Of a stretch of 64,000 bases of DNA, positions 30,107 through 37,868 are shown piece after piece (position 1 is the first letter of the stretch; each line of letters starts with the position of its first letter). The DNA lies in the NCBI RefSeq assembly GCF_019599275.1, contig NZ_JAHZTD010000002.1:1054001-1118000 (forward strand), given 5' to 3'. This DNA comes from Hymenobacter sp. HSC-4F20. Its GTDB lineage: Bacteria > Bacteroidota > Bacteroidia > Cytophagales > Hymenobacteraceae. The position numbers and the translations under genes were made by a program. The notes under the pieces were generated by a model that was not told the origin of the DNA, did not search any database, and saw only the letters and a list, made by a program, of their open reading frames with translations.

Positions 30107-30259
30107 ATGAGCACTCCCGTTAATTCATCTTCTTCCGCGGCTACCTCCGAGCCGGCTGCTACCGGAGGCTCGGCCGTTCTGGCCTGGCTCTACGTGGGCA
30201 TTCCTCTGCTGTGGGGTGTTTCCCAAACCTTTATTAAGGCGCTGGCCCTGTTTAAGTAG
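30107..30259 (+). CDS. MFS transporter small subunit (one-helix protein)
   Basis: A 50-residue protein: a Ser/Thr/Ala-rich N-terminus (about 1-22) and a single transmembrane helix (about 24-44, AVLAWLYVGIPLLWGVSQTF), ending in FIKALALFK. Small proteins of this kind directly downstream of OFA-type MFS genes are a recognised partner family. The ATG at 30107 lies 34 bases after the transporter stop, and a terminator follows, closing the two-gene unit. The function is presumably assembly or stability of the carrier; this is inference. Confidence 0.82.
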   Translation: MSTPVNSSSSAATSEPAATGGSAVLAWLYVGIPLLWGVSQTFIKALALFK

Positions 30260-30285
30260 GTATTGCGCTGTTGTTTTTTCATTTT

Positions 30286-30317
30286 CAGAAGCACCCAACC
30301 GGGTGCTTCTGTTGTTT
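30286..30317 (+). terminator. Rho-independent terminator after the MFS small subunit
   Basis: A perfect 11-bp stem, CAGAAGCACCC (30286-30296) with GGGTGCTTCTG (30301-30311), has a four-base loop and is followed by TTGTTT. Confidence 0.85.
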
Positions 30318-30354
30318 CAGGTTCTGGGGTTTCATCTGCCCCCGCCTCTTGAGT

Positions 30355-30765
30355 ATGCCCTCCGACTCCGCTTCCATCGTTCTACTTGATTCCTACCGGG
30401 ATACCATTACCGCACACCTAGCCAAAAATCAGCTCGATGCGGCGGGCATCCCTTGCTTTCTGGGCAACGAGAACCGCCCCTACGGCCCAGTGCTGGGGGC
30501 AGTCCGGCTCTTTGTGCGCGCCGCTGATGTGGCGGCGGCGCGCGAGGTTCTGCAGGCCCAGCCCGCGCCCATGCACGCCATGCCCCCCGACGAGGAACCC
30601 GCCACCGGCCCGCGCTGTCCGCGCTGCCACCATACTGATGTGGTGTGCCGCCACCAGCCCCACCCCTCCGATAACCTGTTCGTGAAGCTGCGCCTCTGGC
30701 TACTGGCACCCGAAAAGCCGCAGTGCCACTGCTTTACCTGCGGGCTGGAGTTTGAGGGCGAGTAA
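30355..30765 (+). CDS. DUF2007 domain protein with C-terminal zinc ribbon
   Basis: Cytoplasmic protein of 136 residues. The N-terminal half (about 6-70, SIVLLDSYRDTITAHLAKNQ, RLFVRAADVAAAREVL) matches the DUF2007 putative signal-transducing fold. The C-terminal half holds two Cys pairs, CPRCHH and CFTCGLEF, plus further Cys and His residues, consistent with a zinc ribbon. The ATG at 30355 follows the preceding terminator. The next gene, 80 bases on, encodes the RiPP-like precursor; co-transcription is possible but not shown. Confidence 0.82.
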   Translation: MPSDSASIVLLDSYRDTITAHLAKNQLDAAGIPCFLGNENRPYGPVLGAVRLFVRAADVAAAREVLQAQPAPMHAMPPDEEPATGPRCPRCHHTDVVCRHQPHPSDNLFVKLRLWLLAPEKPQCHCFTCGLEFEGE

Positions 30766-30845
30766 GGTCAATCGGATGCAACCTTTGCACCCCTGAGCGG
30801 CTCTTCCTCAGGAAGAAAGCTCGTACTCCACCTCATCCTACCCCT

Positions 30846-31010
30846 ATGAAACTCTCGAAAGCTCTCCTTAGCGCCGTGGTAGTTGGCCTGACCGTGCAGG
30901 CTACCGGGTGCACCACCAACGACCCTACCCCCAAAGGCGAGGACGGGAAGAAAACAGAGTCGGAGAGCAGCAAGACCCCGGCTAACTGCCCCGGCTGCGG
31001 GATGGGGTAG
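30846..31010 (+). CDS. Candidate RiPP precursor peptide of the MNIO (DUF692) class
   Basis: A 54-residue peptide. The N-terminus (MKLSKALLSAVVVGLTV) is a signal-like hydrophobic segment ending ATGC, a weak lipobox with Cys22. A polar linker rich in Lys, Glu and Ser follows (about 23-46), and the C-terminus is NCPGCGMG with Cys48 and Cys51. The stop is separated by only three bases from the ATG of a DUF692/MNIO enzyme, so the two are translationally coupled. Small proteins with this layout next to MNIO genes in Bacteroidota are regarded as chryseobasin-related precursors, whose cysteines are modified by the enzyme. The modification and final product here are unknown. A -7-like AACCTTTG lies at 30780-30787. 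Confidence 0.8.
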   Translation: MKLSKALLSAVVVGLTVQATGCTTNDPTPKGEDGKKTESESSKTPANCPGCGMG

Positions 31011-31013
31011 GCC

Positions 31014-32168
31014 ATGAGCTCTGGCCTTCCTACCACCCCAGCCGAACCTGCTATTCTGGCTACGCTGGCCTGTAACCTCGACGTGGATATTCTATCGGCG
31101 GCCCTGCCCCTGCTGGCGGAGGGACGGGTAGAAGCCCTGGAATGGTCGTTCGACACGCTTTTTTGGGCCGAGCAGCTACCTGACTGGTTTTCGGAGTTAC
31201 TCGGCACGTACAGCGCCGAAAACCGCCTGCTCGGGCACGGAGTGTATTTCTCCCTGCTTTCGGGCCGCTGGACGCCGGAGCAACAGCAGTGGCTGGAGCA
31301 GGTACGCCAGGTGGTAGCCCGCTACCCGCTGGTGCACCTCACCGAGCACTTCGGCTTTTTCACGGGTCAGAACTTCCACGCCGGCGCCCCGCTGCCCGTG
31401 CCCTACACGCCTGCTACCCTGCGCCTGGGCCGAGACCGGCTAAGCCGCCTTTACGAGGCCTGCCGTTGTCCGGTAGGCCTGGAAAACCTGGCCTTCGCCT
31501 ACTCTCTGGAAGAAGTAAAGCGCCACGGCGAGTTTCTGGGCCGGCTGCTGGAACCTGTAAGCGGCTTCCTGATTCTGGATCTGCACAACCTCTACTGTCA
31601 GCTCCATAACTTTTCCGTGCCCTATGAGGAGCTTATCGGGCTGTACCCGCTGGAACAGGTGCGGGAAATTCATATTTCGGGTGGCAGCTGGGAAGACTCT
31701 GCGCTAACTCCGGGCCGCAAAATCCGGCGCGATACCCACGACGAGGCCGTGCCGGAGGACGTGTTTCAGCTGCTGGAACTGACTATCCCGCGGTGCCCAC
31801 ACCTGAAGTACGTGGTGTTGGAGCAGCTAGGCCCCAGCCTCCGGACGGAGGTAAGCCGGGCCCAGTTTCGCCACGATTTTGGCCGAATGGAGGCCATAGT
31901 GCAGCGCCTCCGCACCGGCCGCGCCGGTTACGCGGATCAGTTATTCCTCCCCCTGCACCCACCGCCGACCGGGCCGGCTTTTGAAGACGGGCAGCTCTAC
32001 GCCCACCAGCAACATCTCTCCCACATCTTGGAAACGGCTCCGACGCTGGCGGAAGCCCAGCGCCTGCTGCACGCTTCCGCCCTGGCGTCTTCTGCCTGGA
32101 AGCTGGAGCAATGGGCGCCCCACATGCTGGAAACGGCCGTCAGTATTGCCCAGAAGTGGAAGCGCTAA
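31014..32168 (+). CDS. MNIO-family (DUF692) multinuclear iron-dependent oxidase
   Basis: TIM-barrel enzyme related to MbnB and TglH, which use two or three iron ions to oxidise cysteines of peptide substrates. Of the 384 residues, about 15-295 form the barrel. Candidate metal ligands stand at VHLTEHFGFF, GLENLAF, LDLHNLY, EIHISGG, DTHDEAVPE and VLEQLG, the His/Glu/Asn/Asp pattern of the family. About 85 extra C-terminal residues (LYAHQQHLSHIL, KLEQWAPHMLE) form a helical extension not found in MbnB and may bind the precursor. Its start lies three bases after the precursor gene stop. No partner protein of the MbnC type is encoded nearby, so the enzyme may act alone. The family call is firm; the chemistry is inferred. 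Confidence 0.88.
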   Translation: MSSGLPTTPAEPAILATLACNLDVDILSAALPLLAEGRVEALEWSFDTLFWAEQLPDWFSELLGTYSAENRLLGHGVYFSLLSGRWTPEQQQWLEQVRQVVARYPLVHLTEHFGFFTGQNFHAGAPLPVPYTPATLRLGRDRLSRLYEACRCPVGLENLAFAYSLEEVKRHGEFLGRLLEPVSGFLILDLHNLYCQLHNFSVPYEELIGLYPLEQVREIHISGGSWEDSALTPGRKIRRDTHDEAVPEDVFQLLELTIPRCPHLKYVVLEQLGPSLRTEVSRAQFRHDFGRMEAIVQRLRTGRAGYADQLFLPLHPPPTGPAFEDGQLYAHQQHLSHILETAPTLAEAQRLLHASALASSAWKLEQWAPHMLETAVSIAQKWKR

Positions 32169-32287
32169 CCCCTGGAGCAAAGCGAAAAAGAGTACCCGCC
32201 CCAACGAGGTAGCTGCTGCAACGCAACTTGGCCAGCGTTTTACTTTCTAGCTTTAGTGCTACGCTCTACCTCCTATTCTTATCTGCG

Positions 32288-33031
32288 TTGTCCAGACCTT
32301 ATCTTACCGGCTGGTTAGCCTGTATTTTGCTGGCAAGCACCGCGCCGCCCCTGCACGCACAGGCGCCCATCTCCCGCCCGCTTGCGGAACTACTTAATAC
32401 CCACGAACCTGCCTGGGAGTTTGTAAGTCAATGGATTCGCGACGCGAAGAACACGGTGCAGGTGCTGCCCAAAACGCCCGCCCGGGCCGACAGCACCTTG
32501 CTGGCTGCCCAGGTAACTACCCGCTCGCCCTTGGGGGCTATTGTGTATGAAACCGGGGGGCTGCTGATTGACGAAGGCTGGCTGCGAGTGCTGGGCTCCG
32601 GCAGCCCGGCCCTGAACCGTACCCTGATGGGCTGGAACAAAGACAAGCCCGCTGGCCTGCTGCTGATTGCCGACGATGTGCTGGGTGGGTTCTATGCACT
32701 GAATGGGGGCGCCTTTGGGCCGGAAACTCTGGGCAAGGTTTTCTATTTCGCACCAGACAACCTGCGCTGGGAGCCTACCCACAAAACGTACTCGGAGTTT
32801 CTCCTCTTCTGCTTGTCAGGCGACTTGCCGGCGTATTATCGTAACCTTTACTGGAAGGGTTGGCAGCAGGAAGTCAGAGCATTATCCGGTAACCAGGGCA
32901 TTATGTGCTACCCCTTCCTCTTCACCAAAGAGGGCAAAAACACAGGAAAGAATAAGCGCAGTGCCGTTCCGGTACAGGAGCTGTGGAGCTTCGGGCAAAG
33001 CATGCAGCAGCAGGTCAATGGCTCACGCTAA
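32288..33031 (+). CDS. DUF2625 family protein
   Basis: Protein of about 247 residues with the DUF2625 signature: PLAELLNTHEPAWEFV, QVTTRSPLGAIVYETGG, LLIDEGWLRVLGSGS, LLIADDVLGGFYALNGGA and FLLFCLSGDLPAYY. The function is unknown. A hydrophobic N-terminus ending PPLHAQAP looks like a signal peptide. No ATG precedes the conserved part; the TTG at 32288 gives a well-formed signal peptide, and another TTG at 32228 would make it longer. It lies 119 bases downstream of the MNIO gene on the same strand; whether it belongs to that unit is open. Confidence 0.82.
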   Translation: MSRPYLTGWLACILLASTAPPLHAQAPISRPLAELLNTHEPAWEFVSQWIRDAKNTVQVLPKTPARADSTLLAAQVTTRSPLGAIVYETGGLLIDEGWLRVLGSGSPALNRTLMGWNKDKPAGLLLIADDVLGGFYALNGGAFGPETLGKVFYFAPDNLRWEPTHKTYSEFLLFCLSGDLPAYYRNLYWKGWQQEVRALSGNQGIMCYPFLFTKEGKNTGKNKRSAVPVQELWSFGQSMQQQVNGSR

Positions 33032-33251
33032 ACACGTCGCCAGAGGGCGTTGGCAACGCTGCCTGATCTGTCTGCCTTGATTGCCGCTCCGTAGTCGGGC
33101 CGCCTAAGCCCAGCACTTCCTGTATGCGGGTTTCCTTGAACAGCCTGCGTCCGGGCTCAGAGCTGAGTAGCAGTAGCGCACTAACGAAATATTACTATTT
33201 ATTCTCAAAGCATTCATCTGATAATAAGTATATAACACATCATGGATTAGC

Positions 33252-33259
33252 TACATTTG
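33252..33259 (+). promoter_or_regulatory. -7 box of the hybrid kinase promoter
   Basis: TACATTTG is an exact match to the Bacteroidota -7 consensus TAnnTTTG and lies 31 bases before the kinase ATG within an AT-rich stretch. No convincing -33 TTTG is seen at the expected spacing. Confidence 0.45.
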
Positions 33260-33289
33260 CTACTTTGTCACTGCGTGTATTTGTGCCCC

Positions 33290-35794
33290 ATGACTGCTAC
33301 TGCGTCGCTCAGTTTTTCTGATGATTCAGCTACTCCACCCACCGACGAGCAAGCGTGGCGTAGCTGGGCCGAAAACCGCATAGCCAGCTTGGAACAGGCG
33401 CTGGCTGCTGCTCAGGCTCAGTTAGCAAGCCGCCCGGCCGCCGAAACCAGCCCGAGCGCACAACAGGATTTTTACGAAACCATTCTACAGCAGCTGCCCG
33501 TGGAAGTGGCCGTGTTCGACGCCGAGCACCGCTACCGCTTCGTTAATGCGAATGGTATCCTGGACGCCGCCACCCGCAGTTGGGTTATCGGCCACGACGA
33601 CTTCGCGTATTGCACACACTTTCAGCGCCCGCAGGAGCTGGCTGTGCAACGCCGCCAGTGCTTCGAGCAGGCTGTGCAACGCCGCACCTCCGTTATGTGG
33701 GAGGAGGTGCAGCAAACCGACGCCGGACCGCAGCACATGCGGCGTCATTTCCTACCTGTATTCGCCCCCGATGGCTCCCTGCACATGATGGTGGGCATGG
33801 GTGTCAACATCACGGAGCGCCGAGAGGTGGAAAAGCAGCTGGCCGACCAGCGGGCCTTCTACGAGTTTGTGCTGGACCAGCTGCCCTGCGACGTAGGCGT
33901 TTTCGACGATAAATTCCGCTACCTATTCGTGAATGCCAGTGGCATCAAGGACCCGGAAATGCGCCGCTGGATTATCGGCAAGGACAACTTCGACTATTTC
34001 TCCCGCACCAACTACCCGGCGTCCATGGCCCAGGAGCGGCACGCCCAGCTGGAGCAGGTAGCCCGGGAGCGGCGCCTGGTAACCTACGAGGAAACGTTTC
34101 TGCGGCCTGACGGCGACCGGCACCAGTACCGCTGTCTGCAACCTGTTTTTCACCCCGATGGATCCCTGCACATGATTCTGGGCTACGGCCTGGATGTGAC
34201 AGAGCGCGTAGCCACGGAACGGGCGTTGCGCCACGCCAAGCTGGCCGCCGAGTCGGCGGTGCGGGCCCGGGAGCTATTTCTGGCCAACATGAGCCACGAA
34301 ATCCGCACGCCCATGAACGCCATTCTGGGCATGAGCCAGCTGCTGGCCAAAACGGAGCTTACGCCTACCCAAACCAGCTACCAACAGGCCATTACCACCT
34401 CCGCCGACAACCTGCTGGTCATCATCAACGACATTCTGGACCTCTCCAAGCTAGAGGCAGGCAAGATGACCCTGGAGCAGGTCGGCTTCGAGCCGGCCCA
34501 GCTGCTGACCCAGGTAAAGCAAACCCTGCACTACAAAGCGGAGGAAAAAGGGTTGTGTCTGCGTATTGAGGCGGCGCCAGACCTCCCCGCCGTGCTCCTC
34601 GGCGACCCGTACCGCATTACCCAGGTGCTGCTCAACCTGGCCGGCAACGCCATCAAGTTCACCGAGAAAGGGCAGGTAATCATTTCCTGCGAAGTAGTGC
34701 CGGCCCCGGATGCGCCTGCTGGCGCAGTAGATGTTCTCTTTCGGGTGTCGGATACGGGCGTGGGCATTGAGCCGGAGTTTTTGGCCCACATCTTCCAGGA
34801 GTTCAGCCAGGAGGATGCCTCTGTGACGCGCAAGTTTGGGGGTACGGGCCTGGGTCTGCCCATCTGCCGCAACCTGGTCAAGCTCATGGGCGGCGACATG
34901 CAGCTGGAAAGCGAAAAGCACCGGGGCACGGTTACGCAGTTTACCCTGCGCCTACCCACCGGCACCGAGCAGGACCTGCTGCCCCAGGTGCTGCTCACCG
35001 AGGATAGCCCCCTGCGCCAGCACCTGCGCCACAAGCACGTGCTGCTAGTAGAAGACAACCGCTTCAACCGTCAGATTGCCAAGACGTTTCTGCAGCAGGC
35101 GCAGGTGCAGGTAACGGAAGCCGAGCACGGTGAACAGGCCGTAGCCCTGGCCCAGGAACAGGCTTTTGACCTGATTCTGATGGATATTCAGATGCCCGTT
35201 CTCGATGGCTACGGAGCTACGGCAGCACTGCGCCAGCAGCTGCGGCTGACTACGCCCATCGTGGCCCTTACGGCTAATGCCATCAAAGGAGAGCGGGAAA
35301 AGTGCTTGGCGGCAGGCATGAACGGGTACCTGGCCAAGCCTTTTCAGGAGGCCGAGCTGCTCCAGGTAGTAAGTGAATGGGTAGTACCCCAGGCCAGAGC
35401 CGCCGTACCAGCGGCCCCCATGCCGGCCGCAGCCTCTGCCCTGTATGAAGTAGATGAGCTGCTGGCCGTAGGCCAGGGCGACCAAAGCTTCGTGACGTTT
35501 ATGCTGGAAACCTTTGTGGAAAGCAGCGAGGAGTTGCTGCAAGAGCTAACCCAGGGACTACAGGCACAGAGTGTAGCCCGGCTGAAAAATGCGGCGCATA
35601 CCCTCAGGCCCAGCCTGGCCCACCTACGGGTGCGGCACCTGCTGCCCATAGTCACGGAGCTTGACCAGTGGCAGGGGGAGTTTCAGCCGGAAGCCTTGGC
35701 GGCGCTGGTAGCTACCATTACGGAGCAGCTGGCAGAGGTTATGCAGCAAATCAAGAACGACTTAGCCGCCGCTACTCCCATGCCTGCCACCTGA
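33290..35794 (+). CDS. Soluble hybrid histidine kinase (PAS-PAS-HisKA-HATPase-REC-Hpt)
   Basis: Phosphorelay kinase of 834 residues without membrane segments, so a cytoplasmic sensor. After a short coiled coil (about 28-55), two PAS domains follow (about 58-170 and 185-300). HisKA has phospho-acceptor His336 in NMSHEIRTPMN. The ATPase domain has N-box NLAGNAIKF, G1 DTGVGI and G2 GTGLGLPI. A receiver domain holds phospho-Asp632 in LMDIQMPVLDG, and a C-terminal Hpt domain holds His770 in NAAHTLRPS. All relay modules are in one chain, but no response regulator with a DNA-binding domain is next to it. The ATG at 33290 follows a perfect -7 box. The signal is unknown; the PAS domains suggest a cytoplasmic small ligand or redox cue. 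Confidence 0.93.
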   Translation: MTATASLSFSDDSATPPTDEQAWRSWAENRIASLEQALAAAQAQLASRPAAETSPSAQQDFYETILQQLPVEVAVFDAEHRYRFVNANGILDAATRSWVIGHDDFAYCTHFQRPQELAVQRRQCFEQAVQRRTSVMWEEVQQTDAGPQHMRRHFLPVFAPDGSLHMMVGMGVNITERREVEKQLADQRAFYEFVLDQLPCDVGVFDDKFRYLFVNASGIKDPEMRRWIIGKDNFDYFSRTNYPASMAQERHAQLEQVARERRLVTYEETFLRPDGDRHQYRCLQPVFHPDGSLHMILGYGLDVTERVATERALRHAKLAAESAVRARELFLANMSHEIRTPMNAILGMSQLLAKTELTPTQTSYQQAITTSADNLLVIINDILDLSKLEAGKMTLEQVGFEPAQLLTQVKQTLHYKAEEKGLCLRIEAAPDLPAVLLGDPYRITQVLLNLAGNAIKFTEKGQVIISCEVVPAPDAPAGAVDVLFRVSDTGVGIEPEFLAHIFQEFSQEDASVTRKFGGTGLGLPICRNLVKLMGGDMQLESEKHRGTVTQFTLRLPTGTEQDLLPQVLLTEDSPLRQHLRHKHVLLVEDNRFNRQIAKTFLQQAQVQVTEAEHGEQAVALAQEQAFDLILMDIQMPVLDGYGATAALRQQLRLTTPIVALTANAIKGEREKCLAAGMNGYLAKPFQEAELLQVVSEWVVPQARAAVPAAPMPAAASALYEVDELLAVGQGDQSFVTFMLETFVESSEELLQELTQGLQAQSVARLKNAAHTLRPSLAHLRVRHLLPIVTELDQWQGEFQPEALAALVATITEQLAEVMQQIKNDLAAATPMPAT

Positions 35795-35929
35795 GGGCCG
35801 CCCAGCTGTGCGGCAGTATTCTACACGGAAGGTCGTGCCCAGCTATTATCTACCGCTACCCCGCCGAAGCTTCTAGCATTTACCCGGGGGCCTTCCGCGC
35901 CCAGCAGCAGCACCCGCGGTAGCAGCCTG

Positions 35930-37177
35930 CTACCGAAACCGCCACGCAGGCAGCACCGAGCCAGCCGGGAACTGCTCCGGTTCCGGGGGGAGTTCCAGAA
36001 AGCCCGCCGACGTGAGCAGGCTGGCCATGTCGCCGGAGCCCCCGGCCCGCTCGGGGGTAGCCAGCAGGCGGCCATCAGGTCCTGGTTCCAGGCTTATAAG
36101 CAGGAAGTGGGTGAGGCGGGGGCGGAACTGCACGTCTTCGGTGAGTACCGCTGAAACGGGGTTGCCATGCGAGGCAGAAGCTCCGGCCAGGGCCGTTTCG
36201 CCAAGTTCGGGTTGCTGCACGGCTAGCAGCCAGGGCCGGGCATAGCGGTAGAAGTTCACGAACGTTGAAACGGGGTTACCGGGTAGAGCAAACACTACCG
36301 CGCCGCCCGGCTGCTGCCCGAACCAGAACGGCTTGCCGGGCCGCTGCTGCACCTCATGAAAAATCTGCTCTACGCCTACTTCCCGCAGAATTTCGGGCAG
36401 GAAATCGGCTTTGCCTTTGGATACTCCCCCACTCAGAATAACGGCATCGTAGCCTTCCAACAGGGTAGGCAGACCTTGGCGCAGGGCGGCAGGGTCATCG
36501 TTGAAGTGGAAGGCCTCGGCCTCAGCGCCAGCCTGCCAGGCAGCGGCTTGCAGCATCAGGGCATTGGAACGGCGAATCTGGTGGGCGGCGGGCTGCTGGG
36601 TGATGGGCACCAGCTCGTCGCCGGTACTCACTACCGCTACCCGTGGGCGGCGCGTAACGGCCACGGTAGCGGCCCCAACGGTAGCGGCCACGGCCACCTC
36701 GGCGGGCTCCAGACGGGTGCCGGCGGGCACCAGCAAGTCGTCCTGGCGGCGGTCGGCGGCGCGGGCGTGCACGTTGTGACCGCGGCGCGGGGGTAGGGCC
36801 TGCACCGTAGCGTAGCGACGGCCGGCTTCCTCGGTGCGAAAGGCTAGGTCCTCGTAGCGAATAACCGTATCAACACCTTCGGGTAGGGCCGCGCCGGTCA
36901 TGATTTCCACGGCGGCTTCGGGGTTTTGCAGGGGGGTAGGCAGCTGCCCCGCAAACTGAGTGCTTTCGATAAGAAACTCCGTCTGACCACTTTCCAGCGC
37001 CTCGAACCGCAACGCAATGCCATCCATGGCTACCCGGTTAAAGGGCGGAAAGTCCCGGTCGGCGCGCAAGTCTTCACGCAGGATTCGGCCCGCCGCCAGG
37101 GGTAGCGACAGGTACTCCACGGACAGCGGACGGATGGTGGTGGCAACGAGGCGGGTGGCTTCTTCGACGGATATCAT
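35930..37177 (-). CDS. moeA: Molybdopterin molybdenumtransferase MoeA
   Basis: Inserts molybdate into adenylated molybdopterin during Moco synthesis. The 415-residue product has the MoeA domain order. Visible motifs are DRDFPPFNRVAMDGIAL, MTGAALPEGVDTVIRYED, VVSTGDELV, LSGGVSKGKADF and FALPGNPVSTFV. The ATG at 37177 gives MISVEEATRLVATTI, the normal start; the open frame extends 56 codons upstream into a repeat. It is divergent from moaC, with a repeat-flanked 200-base spacer between, and is the left end of the molybdenum cofactor region. Confidence 0.96.
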   Translation of the reverse strand: MISVEEATRLVATTIRPLSVEYLSLPLAAGRILREDLRADRDFPPFNRVAMDGIALRFEALESGQTEFLIESTQFAGQLPTPLQNPEAAVEIMTGAALPEGVDTVIRYEDLAFRTEEAGRRYATVQALPPRRGHNVHARAADRRQDDLLVPAGTRLEPAEVAVAATVGAATVAVTRRPRVAVVSTGDELVPITQQPAAHQIRRSNALMLQAAAWQAGAEAEAFHFNDDPAALRQGLPTLLEGYDAVILSGGVSKGKADFLPEILREVGVEQIFHEVQQRPGKPFWFGQQPGGAVVFALPGNPVSTFVNFYRYARPWLLAVQQPELGETALAGASASHGNPVSAVLTEDVQFRPRLTHFLLISLEPGPDGRLLATPERAGGSGDMASLLTSAGFLELPPEPEQFPAGSVLPAWRFR

Positions 37178-37196
37178 AGAAGGAAATAGAACGGAA

Positions 37197-37372
37197 GTAG
37201 AGACGCATCTTTGCGTCTTGGCGTTAGGGCAACAGGCAGGCGGAAGCAGAGCCAAGTACCAGCTAGATTCTTCCTGCGCCGGCAAAACCATAGCCGCAGC
37301 AGAAAAGCAAAGTACCGGGCTTGCCGGTTTGTTTACCACTCGCAACGACTAAGCGCAAAGATGCGTCTCTAC
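37197..37372. repeat. MITE-like element with 19-bp terminal inverted repeats
   Basis: The left end GTAGAGACGCATCTTTGCG (37197-37215) is the exact reverse complement of the right end 37354-37372. The element is 176 bases long, carries no gene, and fills almost the entire moeA-moaC spacer. The left end also forms a small hairpin, AGACGC/GCGTCT, and continues TTGGCGTTAG. The AGACGC ... GCGTCTTGGCGTT part recurs at 19447-19495. No clear target-site duplication flanks it. It is probably a non-autonomous mobile or REP-like element, and it may provide or disturb the divergent promoters. Confidence 0.65.
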
Positions 37373-37379
37373 AGCTACT

Positions 37380-37868
37380 ATGTCTGACTCTCCCAAACTC
37401 ACCCACCTCAACGCCGCCGGTCAGCCGGCCATGGTTGATGTGGGCCAGAAAACGCCTACCCGCCGCGTGGCCCGGGCCCGCAGCCGTGTCATCCTTGGTC
37501 CCGACATTATGGCCCTGGTGAAAGAAGGCGACCTGCCTACCCGCAAAGGCCCTGTGTTCCAAACCGCTATTCTAGCGGGTATTATGGGCGCCAAGCGTAC
37601 TTCCGAGCTGATTCCACTCTGCCACCCGCTCGGCCTCGACGACTGCCAGGTACGCATTGAGGTGGATGGCGAAGACGCCGTGCTGATAGAGTGCACGGCC
37701 ACGGTAACCGGCAAAACCGGCGTGGAAATGGAGGCTCTCACGGGTGCTTCGGTGGCCGCCCTCACCATATACGACATGTGTAAGGCCCTGTCACACAACA
37801 TTATCATTCAGGAAACCCGCCTGCTAGAGAAAACCGGCGGCAAACAGGATTTTCATCATGTCGGATAA
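37380..37868 (+). CDS. moaC: Cyclic pyranopterin monophosphate synthase
   Basis: Converts the MoaA product (3',8-cyclo-7,8-dihydro-GTP) to cyclic pyranopterin monophosphate. The 162-residue length is typical. Motifs are MVDVGQKTPTRRVARA, GIMGAKRTSELIPLCHPL with active-site His, and GKTGVEMEALTGASVAALT with the catalytic Lys/Asp region nearby. The ATG at 37380 lies 7 bases after the repeat element. It overlaps the start of the MobA fusion gene by 11 bases, so the two are coupled. Confidence 0.97.
   Translation: MSDSPKLTHLNAAGQPAMVDVGQKTPTRRVARARSRVILGPDIMALVKEGDLPTRKGPVFQTAILAGIMGAKRTSELIPLCHPLGLDDCQVRIEVDGEDAVLIECTATVTGKTGVEMEALTGASVAALTIYDMCKALSHNIIIQETRLLEKTGGKQDFHHVG

Noticed and set aside
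30846..30920. Precursor peptide as an ordinary lipoprotein
   Set aside because: The lipobox is weak (ATGC with Ala at -3) and the coupling to an MNIO gene plus the C-terminal CPGCGMG motif favour a modified peptide, though lipidation in addition cannot be excluded.
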